This document shows, in pieces, positions 54,131 to 63,107 of a stretch of DNA of 64,000 nucleotides (within the stretch, counting starts at the first letter, position 1; every line of letters starts with the position of its first letter). The DNA comes from VXOZ01 sp965220045 (GTDB lineage: Bacteria > Chloroflexota > UBA11872 > VXOZ01). Made by a program: the position numbers and the translations under genes. The notes below the pieces were generated by a model. That model made no database searches and was not told the DNA's origin. It was given only the letters and a program-made list of their open reading frames with translations. The stretch lies in assembly GCA_965220045.1 (NCBI GenBank), contig OZ244803.1:3100001-3164000 (forward strand), given 5' to 3'.

Positions 54131-54790
54131 ATATCGTTATAGTCCTCTCGGCAAAACGTGTCAAGGGGTATAAGGCCGATTGTGCTTACGGTTGTGTCCG
54201 GCGTGAGGCGAACTCTTGGTGGAACGGCCTTTGGAACCGCCTCGCTTGCTACGGGGCCTATGAAACTCGTCTTTCGCAACGAAGCTGCCTTTATTTGACC
54301 AAATGAGCGGCGATTTGTCTACTCCGTCAGGATCGCCGGTATTGCCACATGCATCCGGTCCATACGGCGCAGAGCCTCTCAAAGGGCCAGCCGCATCGAG
54401 TCGTGCAAACGGCCTTGGGCGCGCTCGTAGGAATCTAGGATTCACGTCGAGCATGTTTATTATCCTCAGCTCTTTAGATTCCGCGAACAAGATTCGACTT
54501 TGCGCTGCGCTCCGTTTGGAAGGGCATCCTATTGGGTCTTACTCGCAGGCAGAACCACCAATTGTCGTCACCGATTCTGTGAGTGAATTACCTGACATCT
54601 ACAGGGAGGGAATGACAGCGTCAGCCCTGCTTAGCGAAGCGGAGACTCTGTCGTTCGTCTAAAAAACAGCTTGCCGCTTGCGTGCAGTGGGGTCTATTCT
54701 GCAGACAGCACCCGACGTTCTACTGTTGGCAGCCGACTTCTGCATTGAGCAGTAGGCTTCTGCTGTGGGCAGCAGACTTCAGGAGACCCC
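54131..54790. other. Divergent intergenic region with decayed repeats
   Basis: A degenerate ATTCCGCGAACAAGATTCGA repeat (54478) and a solo right-type IS481 end (54573-54603) are visible, with no transposase left. The 20-bp tandem array at 54723-54782 sits just before the EamA gene. Confidence 0.5.
54723..54782 (+). repeat. 20-bp tandem repeat at the EamA gene leader
   Basis: Three units (54723-54742, 54743-54762, 54763-54782) of CTGTKGGCAGCCGACTTCTG type with an imperfect fourth before them. GCAG...CTTCTGC stretches can pair. The last unit includes part of the AGGAG ribosome site, so repeat folding could affect translation of the transporter. Confidence 0.75.
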
Positions 54791-55660
54791 ATGCCGTATT
54801 TCCGCGTCGTGCTGGCGTTGTGCGCCTCGGTGGCGATCATCAGCAGCGCGTCGATCCTCATCAAACTGGCCGACGCGCCGGTGCTCATCATTGCCGCGTA
54901 CCGGCTCGGGATTGCCGCGCTCATACTGGCGCCGCTAACGCTCACGTTGCGCCGGGAGCACTTGGGGTCGCTTAGTCGCCGCGACTGGCTGGTGGCGGCG
55001 GTGGCAGGCAGCTTTCTCGGTCTGCACTTCATCGCGTGGATCGGCTCGCTGGAATATACGTCCGTTGCCAGTTCCGTCGTGCTTGTTACCATCAATCCGA
55101 TTTTCGTCGGTCTCGGCATGGTGGTGATCTTTCGCGAGCGGCTCCACCCGCTGCTGGTGTGGGGCATTGCGCTTTCCGTTACCGGCGGCATCCTGATCGG
55201 TTACAGCGACTTCCAGGTGGAGGGGCAGGCCCTCTTTGGCGACATGCTGGCGCTGCTCGGGGCGGTGTTTCACTCCGGCTACTTGCTGCTGGGACAACGC
55301 CTGCGCCGGCGGCTCGATCTGCTGCCGTACATTACGCTGGTGTACGGCATGGCGGCGTTGCTGGTGCTCGTCACGGCGCTGGTGACGCAACAGTCATTCA
55401 CCGGGTACGCGCCTGCGACGTACCTGGTCATGGTGGCGCTGGCGCTGGGCCCGCAACTGCTCGGTCACACGGCCTACAACTGGACTCTGCGCTACGTCTC
55501 CGCCGCGGTCGTCGCCGTGGCAATCCTGGGCGAGCCGGTGGGCGCGAGTATCTTGGCCTATTTCATCTTGGATGAGCATTTGACACTGCTGCAGGTAGGG
55601 GGTGGAGTGTTGGTTCTGATGGGGATTTACCTTGCCTTGCGTACGCAACGGCGGGCGTAG
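54791..55660 (+). CDS. EamA/DMT-family exporter
   Basis: 289 residues, ten membrane helices in two EamA repeats. The first repeat shows AYRLGIAALILAPLTL, and the second GPQLLGHTAYNWTLRYVSAAVVAVAILGEPVGASILAYFILDE. AGGAG precedes ATG 54791. Such proteins export amino acids or other metabolites. It is a single gene with a repeat-rich leader. Confidence 0.88.
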   Translation: MPYFRVVLALCASVAIISSASILIKLADAPVLIIAAYRLGIAALILAPLTLTLRREHLGSLSRRDWLVAAVAGSFLGLHFIAWIGSLEYTSVASSVVLVTINPIFVGLGMVVIFRERLHPLLVWGIALSVTGGILIGYSDFQVEGQALFGDMLALLGAVFHSGYLLLGQRLRRRLDLLPYITLVYGMAALLVLVTALVTQQSFTGYAPATYLVMVALALGPQLLGHTAYNWTLRYVSAAVVAVAILGEPVGASILAYFILDEHLTLLQVGGGVLVLMGIYLALRTQRRA

Positions 55661-55987
55661 GCGTTTGTCAGTGTTCGTCCCGCATGTGGCCGTCCCGGCA
55701 AAGACGACAGGGAAACGAGCCGCGCACGCCTCAACCTATCCAAGCAAACGCAGCGGAGTGTCTCTCATTTACCTCACGTTCATCTCTCTGTTGCGGAGAA
55801 GCGCGCGCCTGGTACTCGCTTAGCAACTCAGAGAGGCGGCGTGTGCGGGGTTCAGCTAATCCGTCTGCGTCGCTAGAGTTGTGCCGCGCCGAGAGGCGCG
55901 GCGTCGCACCGGAAGTCCGGCGCATGGATTCGTCCAAGCGGCTTACTCGCGACGGTCGTTCTGCACCGTTTTCGTCTCCAGAGGAAG
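55661..55987. other. Gene-free stretch between converging genes
   Basis: No gene, terminator or known repeat is recognised between the EamA exporter and the converging coiled-coil gene. Confidence 0.35.
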
Positions 55988-56359
55988 TTAGCCGCCGAGT
56001 AGTCTCATCCCACCAATGAGGACAGCAGCCCACACTGCCATGCCCCCAACCATCCACTTGATAAGGCGAACCTCCATCGCGCGGATTTCAGCCGTCAGTT
56101 CGCCTTTCAGGTTGGCCATTTCAGTCGCCAGTCCACCCTTCAGGTTACTTATGTCAGCCGTCAGTTCGCCCTTCAGATCGGCCATGTCGGCCGTCAGTTC
56201 GCCCTTCAGATCGGCCATGTCGGCTTTCAGTTCGCCTCTCAGGGCAGCTATGTCGGCTTTCAGTTCGCCCCTCAGGGTGGCCAAGTCATCCTTAGTTGCC
56301 AAGTGTTCATAGACCCCTTCAAGACGGCTGAGTCGTTCCTCTGTTGTCAGCGCAGCCAT
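55988..56359 (-). CDS. Coiled-coil membrane protein with 11-residue repeats (LEGGYxHLATK family, copy 2)
   Basis: 123 residues from ATG 56359, with AAGGG upstream. The head MAALTTEERLSRLEGVYEHL and ATKDDLATLRGEL is shared with the proteins at 6006 and 58346. Six 11-residue repeats (patterns LRGELKADIAA and LKGELTADMAD) then give a long amphipathic helix, and one hydrophobic helix (MVGGMAVWAAVLIGGM) ends the protein. The 33-base repeats are near-identical at DNA level, so the length is probably variable. Function unknown; an anchored filament or spacer role is one guess. Confidence 0.78.
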   Translation of the reverse strand: MAALTTEERLSRLEGVYEHLATKDDLATLRGELKADIAALRGELKADMADLKGELTADMADLKGELTADISNLKGGLATEMANLKGELTAEIRAMEVRLIKWMVGGMAVWAAVLIGGMRLLGG

Positions 56360-56545
56360 GCTGGCACCCTTTTTACCACAGCTTGCATCTGCACAAATTA
56401 TATCAAACCTTGCCGCTGCGTCTACACGATATACTATAGTGGACTGGCTACAAGTCCTCAGAACAACCAAAGAAGCAGGGATTAAGAAAATCGGAGTGTG
56501 AGCCGCTTAGCACAGACCTGATCATTGGCAATAAGGATTAGCCCT

Positions 56546-57940
56546 GTGAACTGCATTGTAATCTGCCTTGACACCTTTCGCGCCGATTGCATCCGGCATT
56601 TGGGCGCGCAACACATGGAGACCCCGACCCTCGACGCCTTGGCACGGGACGGGGTGTGGTTCGAGAACGCCTTTGCCGAAGCACTGCCGACGGTGCCGGC
56701 GCGGCGCTCGCTCTTTACCGGCATACGCGGCTTCCCGTGGCGCTGGACGATTGACACTACCGGCTCCTCGCCGGGCGCACCGGGCATGCCCGGCTGGCAC
56801 GGCGTGCCGCCGCACCAGCAAACGCTGGCCGAGCGGCTCTCCCGCGCGGGCTACGCGACGGGTCTCGTGGCCGATACCTATCACCTCTTCAAGCCGACGA
56901 TGAACTTCACCCGCGGCTTCATGAACTGGGAGTTCTTTCGCGGCCAGGAGGCGGACCCGTACCGTTTAGGCACCGAAGAGGAACTCCACGCCGAGCGCTA
57001 CACTTACAGTCCTGACAGAGTGCCATTCGGGATGCGTCAATGGCTTTGGAACGTGAAGGACCGCCACACGGAAGAGGATTTCACGTTTGCCAAGTGCATG
57101 CGCCGCGCCATTCAGTTCATCGAGGACAGCCGCGACCACCATCCGTTCTTCCTGTGGGTCGATTCCTTCGAGGCCCACGAGCCGTGGCATCCGCCGTTTT
57201 CCTATGCCGACGCCTACATGGACGCGCCGTGGCAGGGCATCGAACCCATCCAGCCGCGCGGTGAGCCGCTGAGCGCGGCGGAAGAAGATCGTGTCAGGGC
57301 GCTTTACTATGGCTCGCTTACGTTCATCGACAAGTGGATGGGCGTGTTGCTCAACCACCTCGCCGACACCGGTCTGCTGGACGAAACTATCATCGTCTTT
57401 ACGTCCGACCACGGCACGCAGATGAATGAGCACGGCGAGTTCGGGAAGAGCCAGCGCCACATGAACGCTTACAACACCCGCGTGAACATGCTCGTGCGCC
57501 ATCCGGCAGGGCCGCGGGACACGGTGATCACGCCCTTCGTGCAGCACATTGACGTGGTGCCCACGGTGCTGAACTGGCTCGGCGTGCCTCACAACCGTCT
57601 GGACGGCGAGGACATGTGGCCCCTCGCCACCGGTAATCGGGACGAGTTGCGCGACTGGTCGCTCACCGTCTGGGGCTACGAGGCGAGCGTGCGCGACCAT
57701 ACCTGGAACGCGGTGGTGAACATCCAGGAAGCCGACCCGCAATGGAAGCTCTATTGCATCGACCAAGACCGCGACAACTACGACGACGTGGCTGCCCAAC
57801 ACCCGGACGTGGTCGCCCAGCAACGCGCTCGCCTGGAAGGCTTCTTAGGCGAACCGCTCCCGGCCCGTCTGCCCGGCCAACACCCGGGCAGCGCGTATCC
57901 GCTGATGGATTTCACTGCCGCACGCGCGCGTAAAGAGTGA
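56546..57940 (+). CDS. Sulfatase-fold hydrolase with Thr in place of the formylglycine residue
   Basis: 464 residues from GTG 56546, with AAGGA upstream. Alkaline-phosphatase superfamily metal ligands are D9 in CLDTFRADC and DH in TSDHGTQMNEHG, with K in FGKSQRHMN. The nucleophile motif reads T49-V-P-A-R53; sulfatases need C/S-x-P-x-R for formylglycine formation. Thr nucleophiles occur in phosphodiesterases of the superfamily, so a phosphodiesterase or phosphonate hydrolase is more likely than a sulfatase. No signal peptide is visible. No maturase gene is nearby. Confidence 0.85.
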   Translation: MNCIVICLDTFRADCIRHLGAQHMETPTLDALARDGVWFENAFAEALPTVPARRSLFTGIRGFPWRWTIDTTGSSPGAPGMPGWHGVPPHQQTLAERLSRAGYATGLVADTYHLFKPTMNFTRGFMNWEFFRGQEADPYRLGTEEELHAERYTYSPDRVPFGMRQWLWNVKDRHTEEDFTFAKCMRRAIQFIEDSRDHHPFFLWVDSFEAHEPWHPPFSYADAYMDAPWQGIEPIQPRGEPLSAAEEDRVRALYYGSLTFIDKWMGVLLNHLADTGLLDETIIVFTSDHGTQMNEHGEFGKSQRHMNAYNTRVNMLVRHPAGPRDTVITPFVQHIDVVPTVLNWLGVPHNRLDGEDMWPLATGNRDELRDWSLTVWGYEASVRDHTWNAVVNIQEADPQWKLYCIDQDRDNYDDVAAQHPDVVAQQRARLEGFLGEPLPARLPGQHPGSAYPLMDFTAARARKE

Positions 57941-58345
57941 CCAATGGTCCTGGCTGTCAAGGCGGTCATAGTTAAACGAATCGTACATAATGCTCGGCAA
58001 CGGCCGCTTTATGAAAGGAAACCGCCAATTTCGTTAACAAAACGCCGACAAAGCTAGCATATTAACGGTGCGTTTAATAGCGGTTGTTGGTTAGGTAGTG
58101 TTGACATTTCTCCGTCATTCCCGCGCAAGCGGGAATCCATCTTCACGCTGAGCAGATTGTCCTGCTGCGAGGGGGAGCGTGTGACCGTGCGGCAAGGATT
58201 GTCTTTGTCGCAGACTTTTTCTGCCACGCTGCGGAGCAAAGCAACTATGAATTCCGCACATACGCTTGAGATTCCTCGCTTTCGCTCGGAATGACATCAA
58301 ATGTCAACTGAGCCTAGTAAGGCAGCAACTGAGGAGTGTGATTAG
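57941..58345. repeat. Intergenic stretch with two palindromes
   Basis: 58114-58144 contains ATTCCCGC/GCGGGAAT arms (58117-58124, 58129-58136) followed by CCATCTTC; 58271-58297 is an ATTCCTCGCTTTCGCTCGGAAT element. The gene-free rest shows no family. Confidence 0.8.
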
Positions 58346-58531
58346 ATGGCCTCGATAGATGAGCATGTCGCTCGCATCGAGGGCGGCTACGAACACCTGG
58401 CGACCAAGGCAGACATTGCCGAATTGCGCAGTGAAGTCCGGACCATGAAGTGGATGCTAGGTCTTGGGCTTACGGCCGTTGTCGCTGTTTCTGCTGTCTT
58501 GCAAGTCCTCGCCTTTCTCCCGTCTGCCTGA
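58346..58531 (+). CDS. Short coiled-coil membrane protein (LEGGYxHLATK family, copy 3)
   Basis: 61 residues: MASIDEHVARIEGGYEHLAT head, a short coiled-coil (KADIAELRSEVRTM) and one C-terminal helix (LGLGLTAVVAVSAVLQVLAF). GGAGTG lies upstream of ATG 58346. Compared with copies 1 and 2 the coiled coil is reduced to about two heptads, so the family differs mainly in spacer length. Function unknown. Confidence 0.72.
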   Translation: MASIDEHVARIEGGYEHLATKADIAELRSEVRTMKWMLGLGLTAVVAVSAVLQVLAFLPSA

Positions 58532-58626
58532 TGGGCCTTGGTATAAGGTGGCTCTGTTCTCCTTAGCCCACAGTAGGCAAGCTGAAGGAGACAGCCTTCA
58601 ATCGCTCTTCCCGATTCAGCGTCACT

Positions 58627-59064
58627 CTATGACAGCAGCCGCTTAGTCTTCCACGCGCGGTAGGCAAACAGCACTGGAAGACCCAAGACAAAGAGCCGAC
58701 CGACCACACCCCAAACGAGATCGCGTTTGAAAGCGTACTCGATCTCGTCCCGCACGGTGGTGAGGCCCTCCCCACTTGCCAGGAACGTATGCCGGTGGAC
58801 CCAATGTTCGAACGGGCCGCTGATCTGCCTGTCGGCAAAGCCCTCATCGCTAACTGCCTCAATGGCGGCGTGCCAGCGGATGGGGAAGGGGCCGAGCCAG
58901 AGGGTAAAGCGGAGCTCGTCACCGGACGACAGAATCTCCGGCCCCGCCTGAATCTGCACGACCATAGGCGGCGGCGTGATCTCGACGAGGCTCTGCCGCC
59001 TGCGATGAAAGTGCGCCACTTCCGCACGCGGCGCGGCGACCGTGAACTCGTGCCGGAACACCAT
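58627..59064 (-). CDS. SRPBCC-fold ligand-binding protein
   Basis: 145 residues with the SRPBCC (START/Bet v1-like) pattern: VFRHEFTVAAPRAEVAHFH at the start, LRFTLWLGPFPIRWHAAIEA, FEHWVHRHTFLASGEGLTTV and a long C-terminal helix. It starts inside the stop of the upstream aminotransferase (TAATG), so the two are translationally coupled. Ligand unknown; related proteins bind lipids or hydrophobic metabolites. Confidence 0.8.
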   Translation of the reverse strand: MVFRHEFTVAAPRAEVAHFHRRRQSLVEITPPPMVVQIQAGPEILSSGDELRFTLWLGPFPIRWHAAIEAVSDEGFADRQISGPFEHWVHRHTFLASGEGLTTVRDEIEYAFKRDLVWGVVGRLFVLGLPVLFAYRAWKTKRLLS

Positions 59065-60191
59065 TAGCCATCCAGTGAAAATGGGCGCAGTGCATCCAGA
59101 TAGGCAGCAACGTCCGCGCTGTCGTTATAGAGGTGAAGGGATGCGCGCACGCGTCCATCGCCGCCCCAGGTGTGTACGCGCTTTTCAATGAGCGCGTCGC
59201 GCACCGTGACGGCATTCTCCACCGCAATAGAGATGTTTCCCGCCCGGCGCGCCTGTTCCACGGGCGTCATCACCGTCCAGCCTTGGCCGCTCAGCCCTGC
59301 AATCAGCTCGTCACCCAGGGCTTCCACGTGGACGCCAATGCGGTCGGCGCCGAACTGCTGCAGGTAGCGCACGCCGTTTTCCAGGGCGTAGATCGCCGCG
59401 TAGGACGGCATGCCCAATTCAAAGCGCTCGGCGGTCGGCTTCCAGTCGATTCTCTCAAAGCGATCGTCACTGAGGAAGTCACTTACCGAGAACCAGCCCA
59501 CCGCCCCGGGGGCAAAGTCCGGCAGCCGCGTCCGGTTCCAGTAGAGCACGCCGGCGCCGTGGATGCCGAGCAGCCACTTGTAGGTGCTCGCCACCGCAAA
59601 GTCGTAGGCCGCAACGTCCACCGGCACGACGCCGAGCGATTGGGTCACGTCCGCCAGTAGCAGTGCGCCGTGGGCGTGGGCGACCTCGGCAATAGGATCA
59701 AGATCGAGCCGCAGTCCCGAAAGGTAGCTCACGTGACTGACGGCCACCAGTCGCGTGCGCCCGTCGATCTGCGCCACGACGTCCTCAGGCGTGAACTGCC
59801 AGTCGCGGCTGCGCACCAGGCGCACCTCGATGCCGTGCTCCTGCATTTGTATCCACGGCAGCACGGTGCTGGGAAACTCCAGATCGTTGGTGACGATGTT
59901 GTCGCCGGGCTTGAAGTCAATGCCGCTGGCTATCAAGATGATGGCTTCTGAGGCGCTGCCCACCAGGCCGATATCAGCCGCCGCGCAATTCATGAGGTCG
60001 GCGAGTTGCTGCTTGCACCGCTGCTCCGTGGCTATGTGCTCCGCTCGCCCGGCCTCGGCGCGGGGGCGCTCGCGAATGTAGCGCTCCAGCGCCTGGGTCT
60101 GCGAAATCAAGGGCGCCGACACCGCGCCGGTATAGAGATATGTGGAATCTTCCACGCCGATGAAGTCCTGCCGGGGTGCGAGCGACTGCAT
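59064..60191 (-). CDS. Class V PLP aminotransferase (cysteine desulfurase-like fold)
   Basis: 375 residues from ATG 60191, with AAAGG nine bases upstream. The PLP lysine lies in ASTYKWLLGIHG, and the cofactor Asp/Gln in LLADVTQSLGVV. An HVSYLSG stretch and the C-terminal RVRASLHLYND match the NifS/SufS/kynureninase-like class, more like isopenicillin N epimerase-type members than desulfurases because no active-site Cys loop is clear. It is coupled to the SRPBCC gene downstream. Confidence 0.85.
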   Translation of the reverse strand: MQSLAPRQDFIGVEDSTYLYTGAVSAPLISQTQALERYIRERPRAEAGRAEHIATEQRCKQQLADLMNCAAADIGLVGSASEAIILIASGIDFKPGDNIVTNDLEFPSTVLPWIQMQEHGIEVRLVRSRDWQFTPEDVVAQIDGRTRLVAVSHVSYLSGLRLDLDPIAEVAHAHGALLLADVTQSLGVVPVDVAAYDFAVASTYKWLLGIHGAGVLYWNRTRLPDFAPGAVGWFSVSDFLSDDRFERIDWKPTAERFELGMPSYAAIYALENGVRYLQQFGADRIGVHVEALGDELIAGLSGQGWTVMTPVEQARRAGNISIAVENAVTVRDALIEKRVHTWGGDGRVRASLHLYNDSADVAAYLDALRPFSLDG

Positions 60192-60557
60192 GCCAATCAT
60201 CCTTTCAATGCAACGGTGAACAGAGGGCATAGCCTATGTGGTTGCTTGGCGTTGAGACCGGTCTCCACCAAGGTTCCCAGCTCCAACTACCTCCTCTGAG
60301 CATAGCATTCCGGTTTTGTCCTCTTCGGTAGCGCAGGTTTGTAACCTGCGTCTTTGTCAAGCCAATCATCTGCAGATCAACCGCTCTCTTGCCCGGCGAG
60401 GGACAGGCCCCCGTGCCGCCAAGTACGCACACCTTGTGGCCTTCCCCTTTTCGCGATGCCTTAATCGGCTGTCCGGACAGTGGGTACGGCGGCGCGGTGA
60501 AGACTCAGGTTAGTGCGATCGCCAAAGCCCTGCAAAGAGACGGTGACCTTCTTGGGT

Positions 60558-60585
60558 GTAGGGGCACGATATATCGTGCCCCTAC
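60558..60585. repeat. 28-bp perfect palindrome, copy 1
   Basis: Two arms of GTAGGGGCACGATA meet with no loop. An identical copy is at 61958-61985, one on each side of the second SMP-30 gene. Confidence 0.95.
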
Positions 60586-60588
60586 GGA

Positions 60589-60704
60589 GACCTTTGCGTA
60601 ACCCTCGCCGCAGCGAGGCAGTTCCCTCTCCCTTGATGGGAGGAGGGCTAGAGCCTGCCCCGTACTCGATACGAAGTATCGACCGATTCGGGGATGAGGG
60701 TGGA
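60589..60704. repeat. Composite palindromic repeat, copy 2
   Basis: Same order of modules as 33183-33295: ACCTTTGCGTAACCC, a CCCTCTCCC...GGGAGGAGGG hairpin, TAGAGCCTGCCCCGTAC, GATAC...GTATC, then GGGGATGAGGGTG. Differences are substitutions and small indels. Confidence 0.85.
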
Positions 60705-60948
60705 TCCAATGATTTCGCACTGGATTCAAACCGGCCCGGCTCTGTAACACCTTGACTTAAAACACATTAGGGGAGGATCGAAGCCAAAACACCCCTCACC
60801 CCAACCCTCTCCCACAGGGAGAGGGAGTTCTGTTGCTTACATGGAGAGTTTCGCAAAATTCTCCTACGGGACTGTCACGACCTTCGGGCATTGGATAGCC
60901 GGACACTTCGCCAATCCCATTTCAAGAAAACGTACGGGAGAGGCTTCC

Positions 60949-61833
60949 CTAGCCGCCAAACCGAAACGACGGCACGCCCCGGTACGGCGTCTTGATCGCG
61001 AAGAGCCCGCCCGCGTGCGGTTCCCGCTCCAGCGCCGCCGCATCCATGTCTTGGGCAGCCGAAGTGATGTAGAGGGTATCCAGATTCGGCCCGCCGAACG
61101 CGCATGCCGTTACCTGGGTAACAGGGAGTTCAATTTTTTCCAAAAGCCCACCGCCATCCGGGTTCCAGCGGCTCACGCACGAGCCGCCGTAGTGGGCCAC
61201 CCAGAGCATGCCTTCGCTGTCAATAGCCATCCCGTCCGGCAAGCCGACGCCTTCCGGCCAGTCAACAATCACCCGTTCGTTGCTGATGTCACCCGTGGCA
61301 TTGGCGTAGTCGTACGCGCGCACGATCTTGCGCAGCGTATCGATGTAGTACATCGTCGTGTGGTCGAGACTCCAGACAATGCCGTTCGAGATGGCCACAC
61401 CGCCGAACATCTTGTGGACGCTCATGTCGGTATCGAGGCGGTAGAGGCTGCCGGAGTCCTTGGGATTCTCGTACGCCATACTGCCCGCCCAGAAGCGGCC
61501 TCCGGGATCGCACTTGCCGTCGTTGAAGCGATTGCCGGGAATGTGGGCCTCCGGCCCGGCTACGAGCGTGAGTTCCCGGCTCTCAAGGTCATATGACGCA
61601 AAGCCGTCCGGCACTGCCAGCATCAGGCCGCCGGAAGCGCGCGTGACCACGGTGCCGACGTGCCGGCCAACATCTATTTCCTCGTTCTCGCCCGTGGACG
61701 GATCATAGATGAAGAGTTTGGAGCTGAGAATGTCCACCCAGTAGAGCACCTGCTTCTCTTCATCCCATAGCGGCCCCTCGCCCACGAGCGCGTGTTGGTC
61801 TACCAAGAGTTCCGGTGTTGTATTCAATTGCAA
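60949..61833 (-). CDS. SMP-30/gluconolactonase/LRE family protein, copy 2
   Basis: 294 residues; the start is TTG 61833 immediately after GGGAGGG, with a second TTG at 61827. Metal ligands are E in VGEGPLWD, N in NRFNDGKCDPGGRFWAG, N in ISNGIVWS and D in LPDGMAID. This is a closer match to the classical regucalcin/gluconolactonase group than the copy at 52361 (about 30 percent identical by eye). It would hydrolyse sugar lactones. Two identical 28-bp palindromes flank the gene. Confidence 0.88.
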   Translation of the reverse strand: MQLNTTPELLVDQHALVGEGPLWDEEKQVLYWVDILSSKLFIYDPSTGENEEIDVGRHVGTVVTRASGGLMLAVPDGFASYDLESRELTLVAGPEAHIPGNRFNDGKCDPGGRFWAGSMAYENPKDSGSLYRLDTDMSVHKMFGGVAISNGIVWSLDHTTMYYIDTLRKIVRAYDYANATGDISNERVIVDWPEGVGLPDGMAIDSEGMLWVAHYGGSCVSRWNPDGGGLLEKIELPVTQVTACAFGGPNLDTLYITSAAQDMDAAALEREPHAGGLFAIKTPYRGVPSFRFGG

Positions 61834-61957
61834 CCCTCCCTCGCTTGTCCATTCGTCTACCGCGATTTAGCTCCTCTTGATGATAGTCTCTTTTTGCTCA
61901 GAGTGGCGAACCCTGCGGCCATTGCAAGAGTCTTTCTTAACAGACTCGCGCTTGTTT

Positions 61958-61985
61958 GTAGGGGCACGATATATCGTGCCCCTAC
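61958..61985. repeat. 28-bp perfect palindrome, copy 2
   Basis: Identical to 60558-60585, arms GTAGGGGCACGATA. It lies in the divergent space between the SMP-30 gene and the Gfo/Idh/MocA gene. Confidence 0.95.
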
Positions 61986-62126
61986 GGGTGGAGACACTGG
62001 GAACGTTGCGACGCCACAGCCAAATGCGTCTGCGATGCCAGTCCTTTTGCCGCTTGTGTTTCGCCGGTACGGCTTCTATCATGAGCGCAAGCGCAAACTG
62101 ACGCATACACCCAAACGGAGGACCCC

Positions 62127-63107
62127 ATGCCAGGCCCGGACAAAGTGAGAATCTGTATGATCGGCGCGGGCAGTCTCGCCAACGCCATGCACTATCCGTC
62201 GCTGAGTGAGATGGATGACGTGGAGATTGCCGGCACGTGCGATCTGGACGCCGACCGGCTGCAGCAAACGGCGGCTAAGTTCAACATCGCCAACACCTAC
62301 TCCGACTATCGCGAGATGCTCGACAAAGAAAAGCCTGACGGCGTCTACTGCCTCATGCCGCCGCACCATCTCTACGACATTTCGATTAACGTCCTGCAGC
62401 GTGGGCACCATCTCTTCGTGGAGAAGCCGCCGGGACTCAACGCGTACCAAACCAGCAGCATGGCCAAGACCGCCGCCAAGTACGGTGCGCTCACCATGAC
62501 GGCTTTCAACCGCCGCTTCATTCCGCTCATGCGCGAAGTGCGCGCCCAAGTCGAGGCGCGCGGGCCCATCATCCAGTTTCAGTCGGTCTTCCTCAAGCAC
62601 CAGTTCACGACGCCCGGCGATCTCCCCTACTATGGCGGTGCGACCGACATTCTCAGTTGCGACGCGGTCCACGCGGTGGACGTGTGCCGCTGGCTCGGCG
62701 GCAGCGACGTGTCAGCCGTGGCCAGCGACGTACGCGAGGTGTACGCCGATTACCCCAACGTCTTCAATGCGCTCATCAAGTTCGACAACGGCTGCGCCGG
62801 CTTCCTGCAGGCGAACTGGGTTGCCGGTACACGGCGGCACATCTTCGAGATCCACGGCAATGGCATCACCGCCTACATCGACCCGGACGATACGGCCAGG
62901 GTCTATGCGGACGGCAACGGCGAGCCGACGGTGCTGGACGTCAACACGTCCGCGGGCAACGACGCGCGCTATCACGCCTATGGCTTCTTTGGCGAAAACC
63001 GCCATTTCATCGACTGCATCAAGACCGGCCGCCAGCCCGATACGAACTTCACCGATGCCACGAAGACCATGGAACTCGTAGATTCCATCTACCACTCGGT
63101 GTTGTAA
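62127..63107 (+). CDS. Gfo/Idh/MocA family NAD(P)-dependent oxidoreductase
   Basis: 326 residues. The Rossmann motif is CMIGAGSLANAMHYPSL, followed by the family EKPPGLNA motif (EKP lysine) and the DAVHAVDVCRWLGG helix with the catalytic His. GGAGGACCCC precedes ATG 62127. Members oxidise sugars, inositols or their derivatives. It is divergent from the second SMP-30 gene, a pairing that suits sugar oxidation followed by lactone hydrolysis, though the genes do not share a transcript. Confidence 0.9.
   Translation: MPGPDKVRICMIGAGSLANAMHYPSLSEMDDVEIAGTCDLDADRLQQTAAKFNIANTYSDYREMLDKEKPDGVYCLMPPHHLYDISINVLQRGHHLFVEKPPGLNAYQTSSMAKTAAKYGALTMTAFNRRFIPLMREVRAQVEARGPIIQFQSVFLKHQFTTPGDLPYYGGATDILSCDAVHAVDVCRWLGGSDVSAVASDVREVYADYPNVFNALIKFDNGCAGFLQANWVAGTRRHIFEIHGNGITAYIDPDDTARVYADGNGEPTVLDVNTSAGNDARYHAYGFFGENRHFIDCIKTGRQPDTNFTDATKTMELVDSIYHSVL

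Larger units (their letters stand above)
60192..60948. repeat. Repeat-dense intergenic region
   Basis: In order: a GTAGCGCAGGTTTGTAACCTGCGTC hairpin (60328-60352), a damaged CGAGGGACAGGCCCCCG element (60400), a 28-base perfect palindrome (60558-60585), the composite repeat copy 2 (60589-60704), and a CCCTCACCCCAACCCTCTCC...GGAGAGGGAG palindrome (60792-60829). No gene is supported. Confidence 0.8.

Noticed and set aside
56546..57940. Genuine arylsulfatase
   Set aside because: The C/S-x-P-x-R formylglycine motif is absent (TVPAR instead) and no maturase gene is near.
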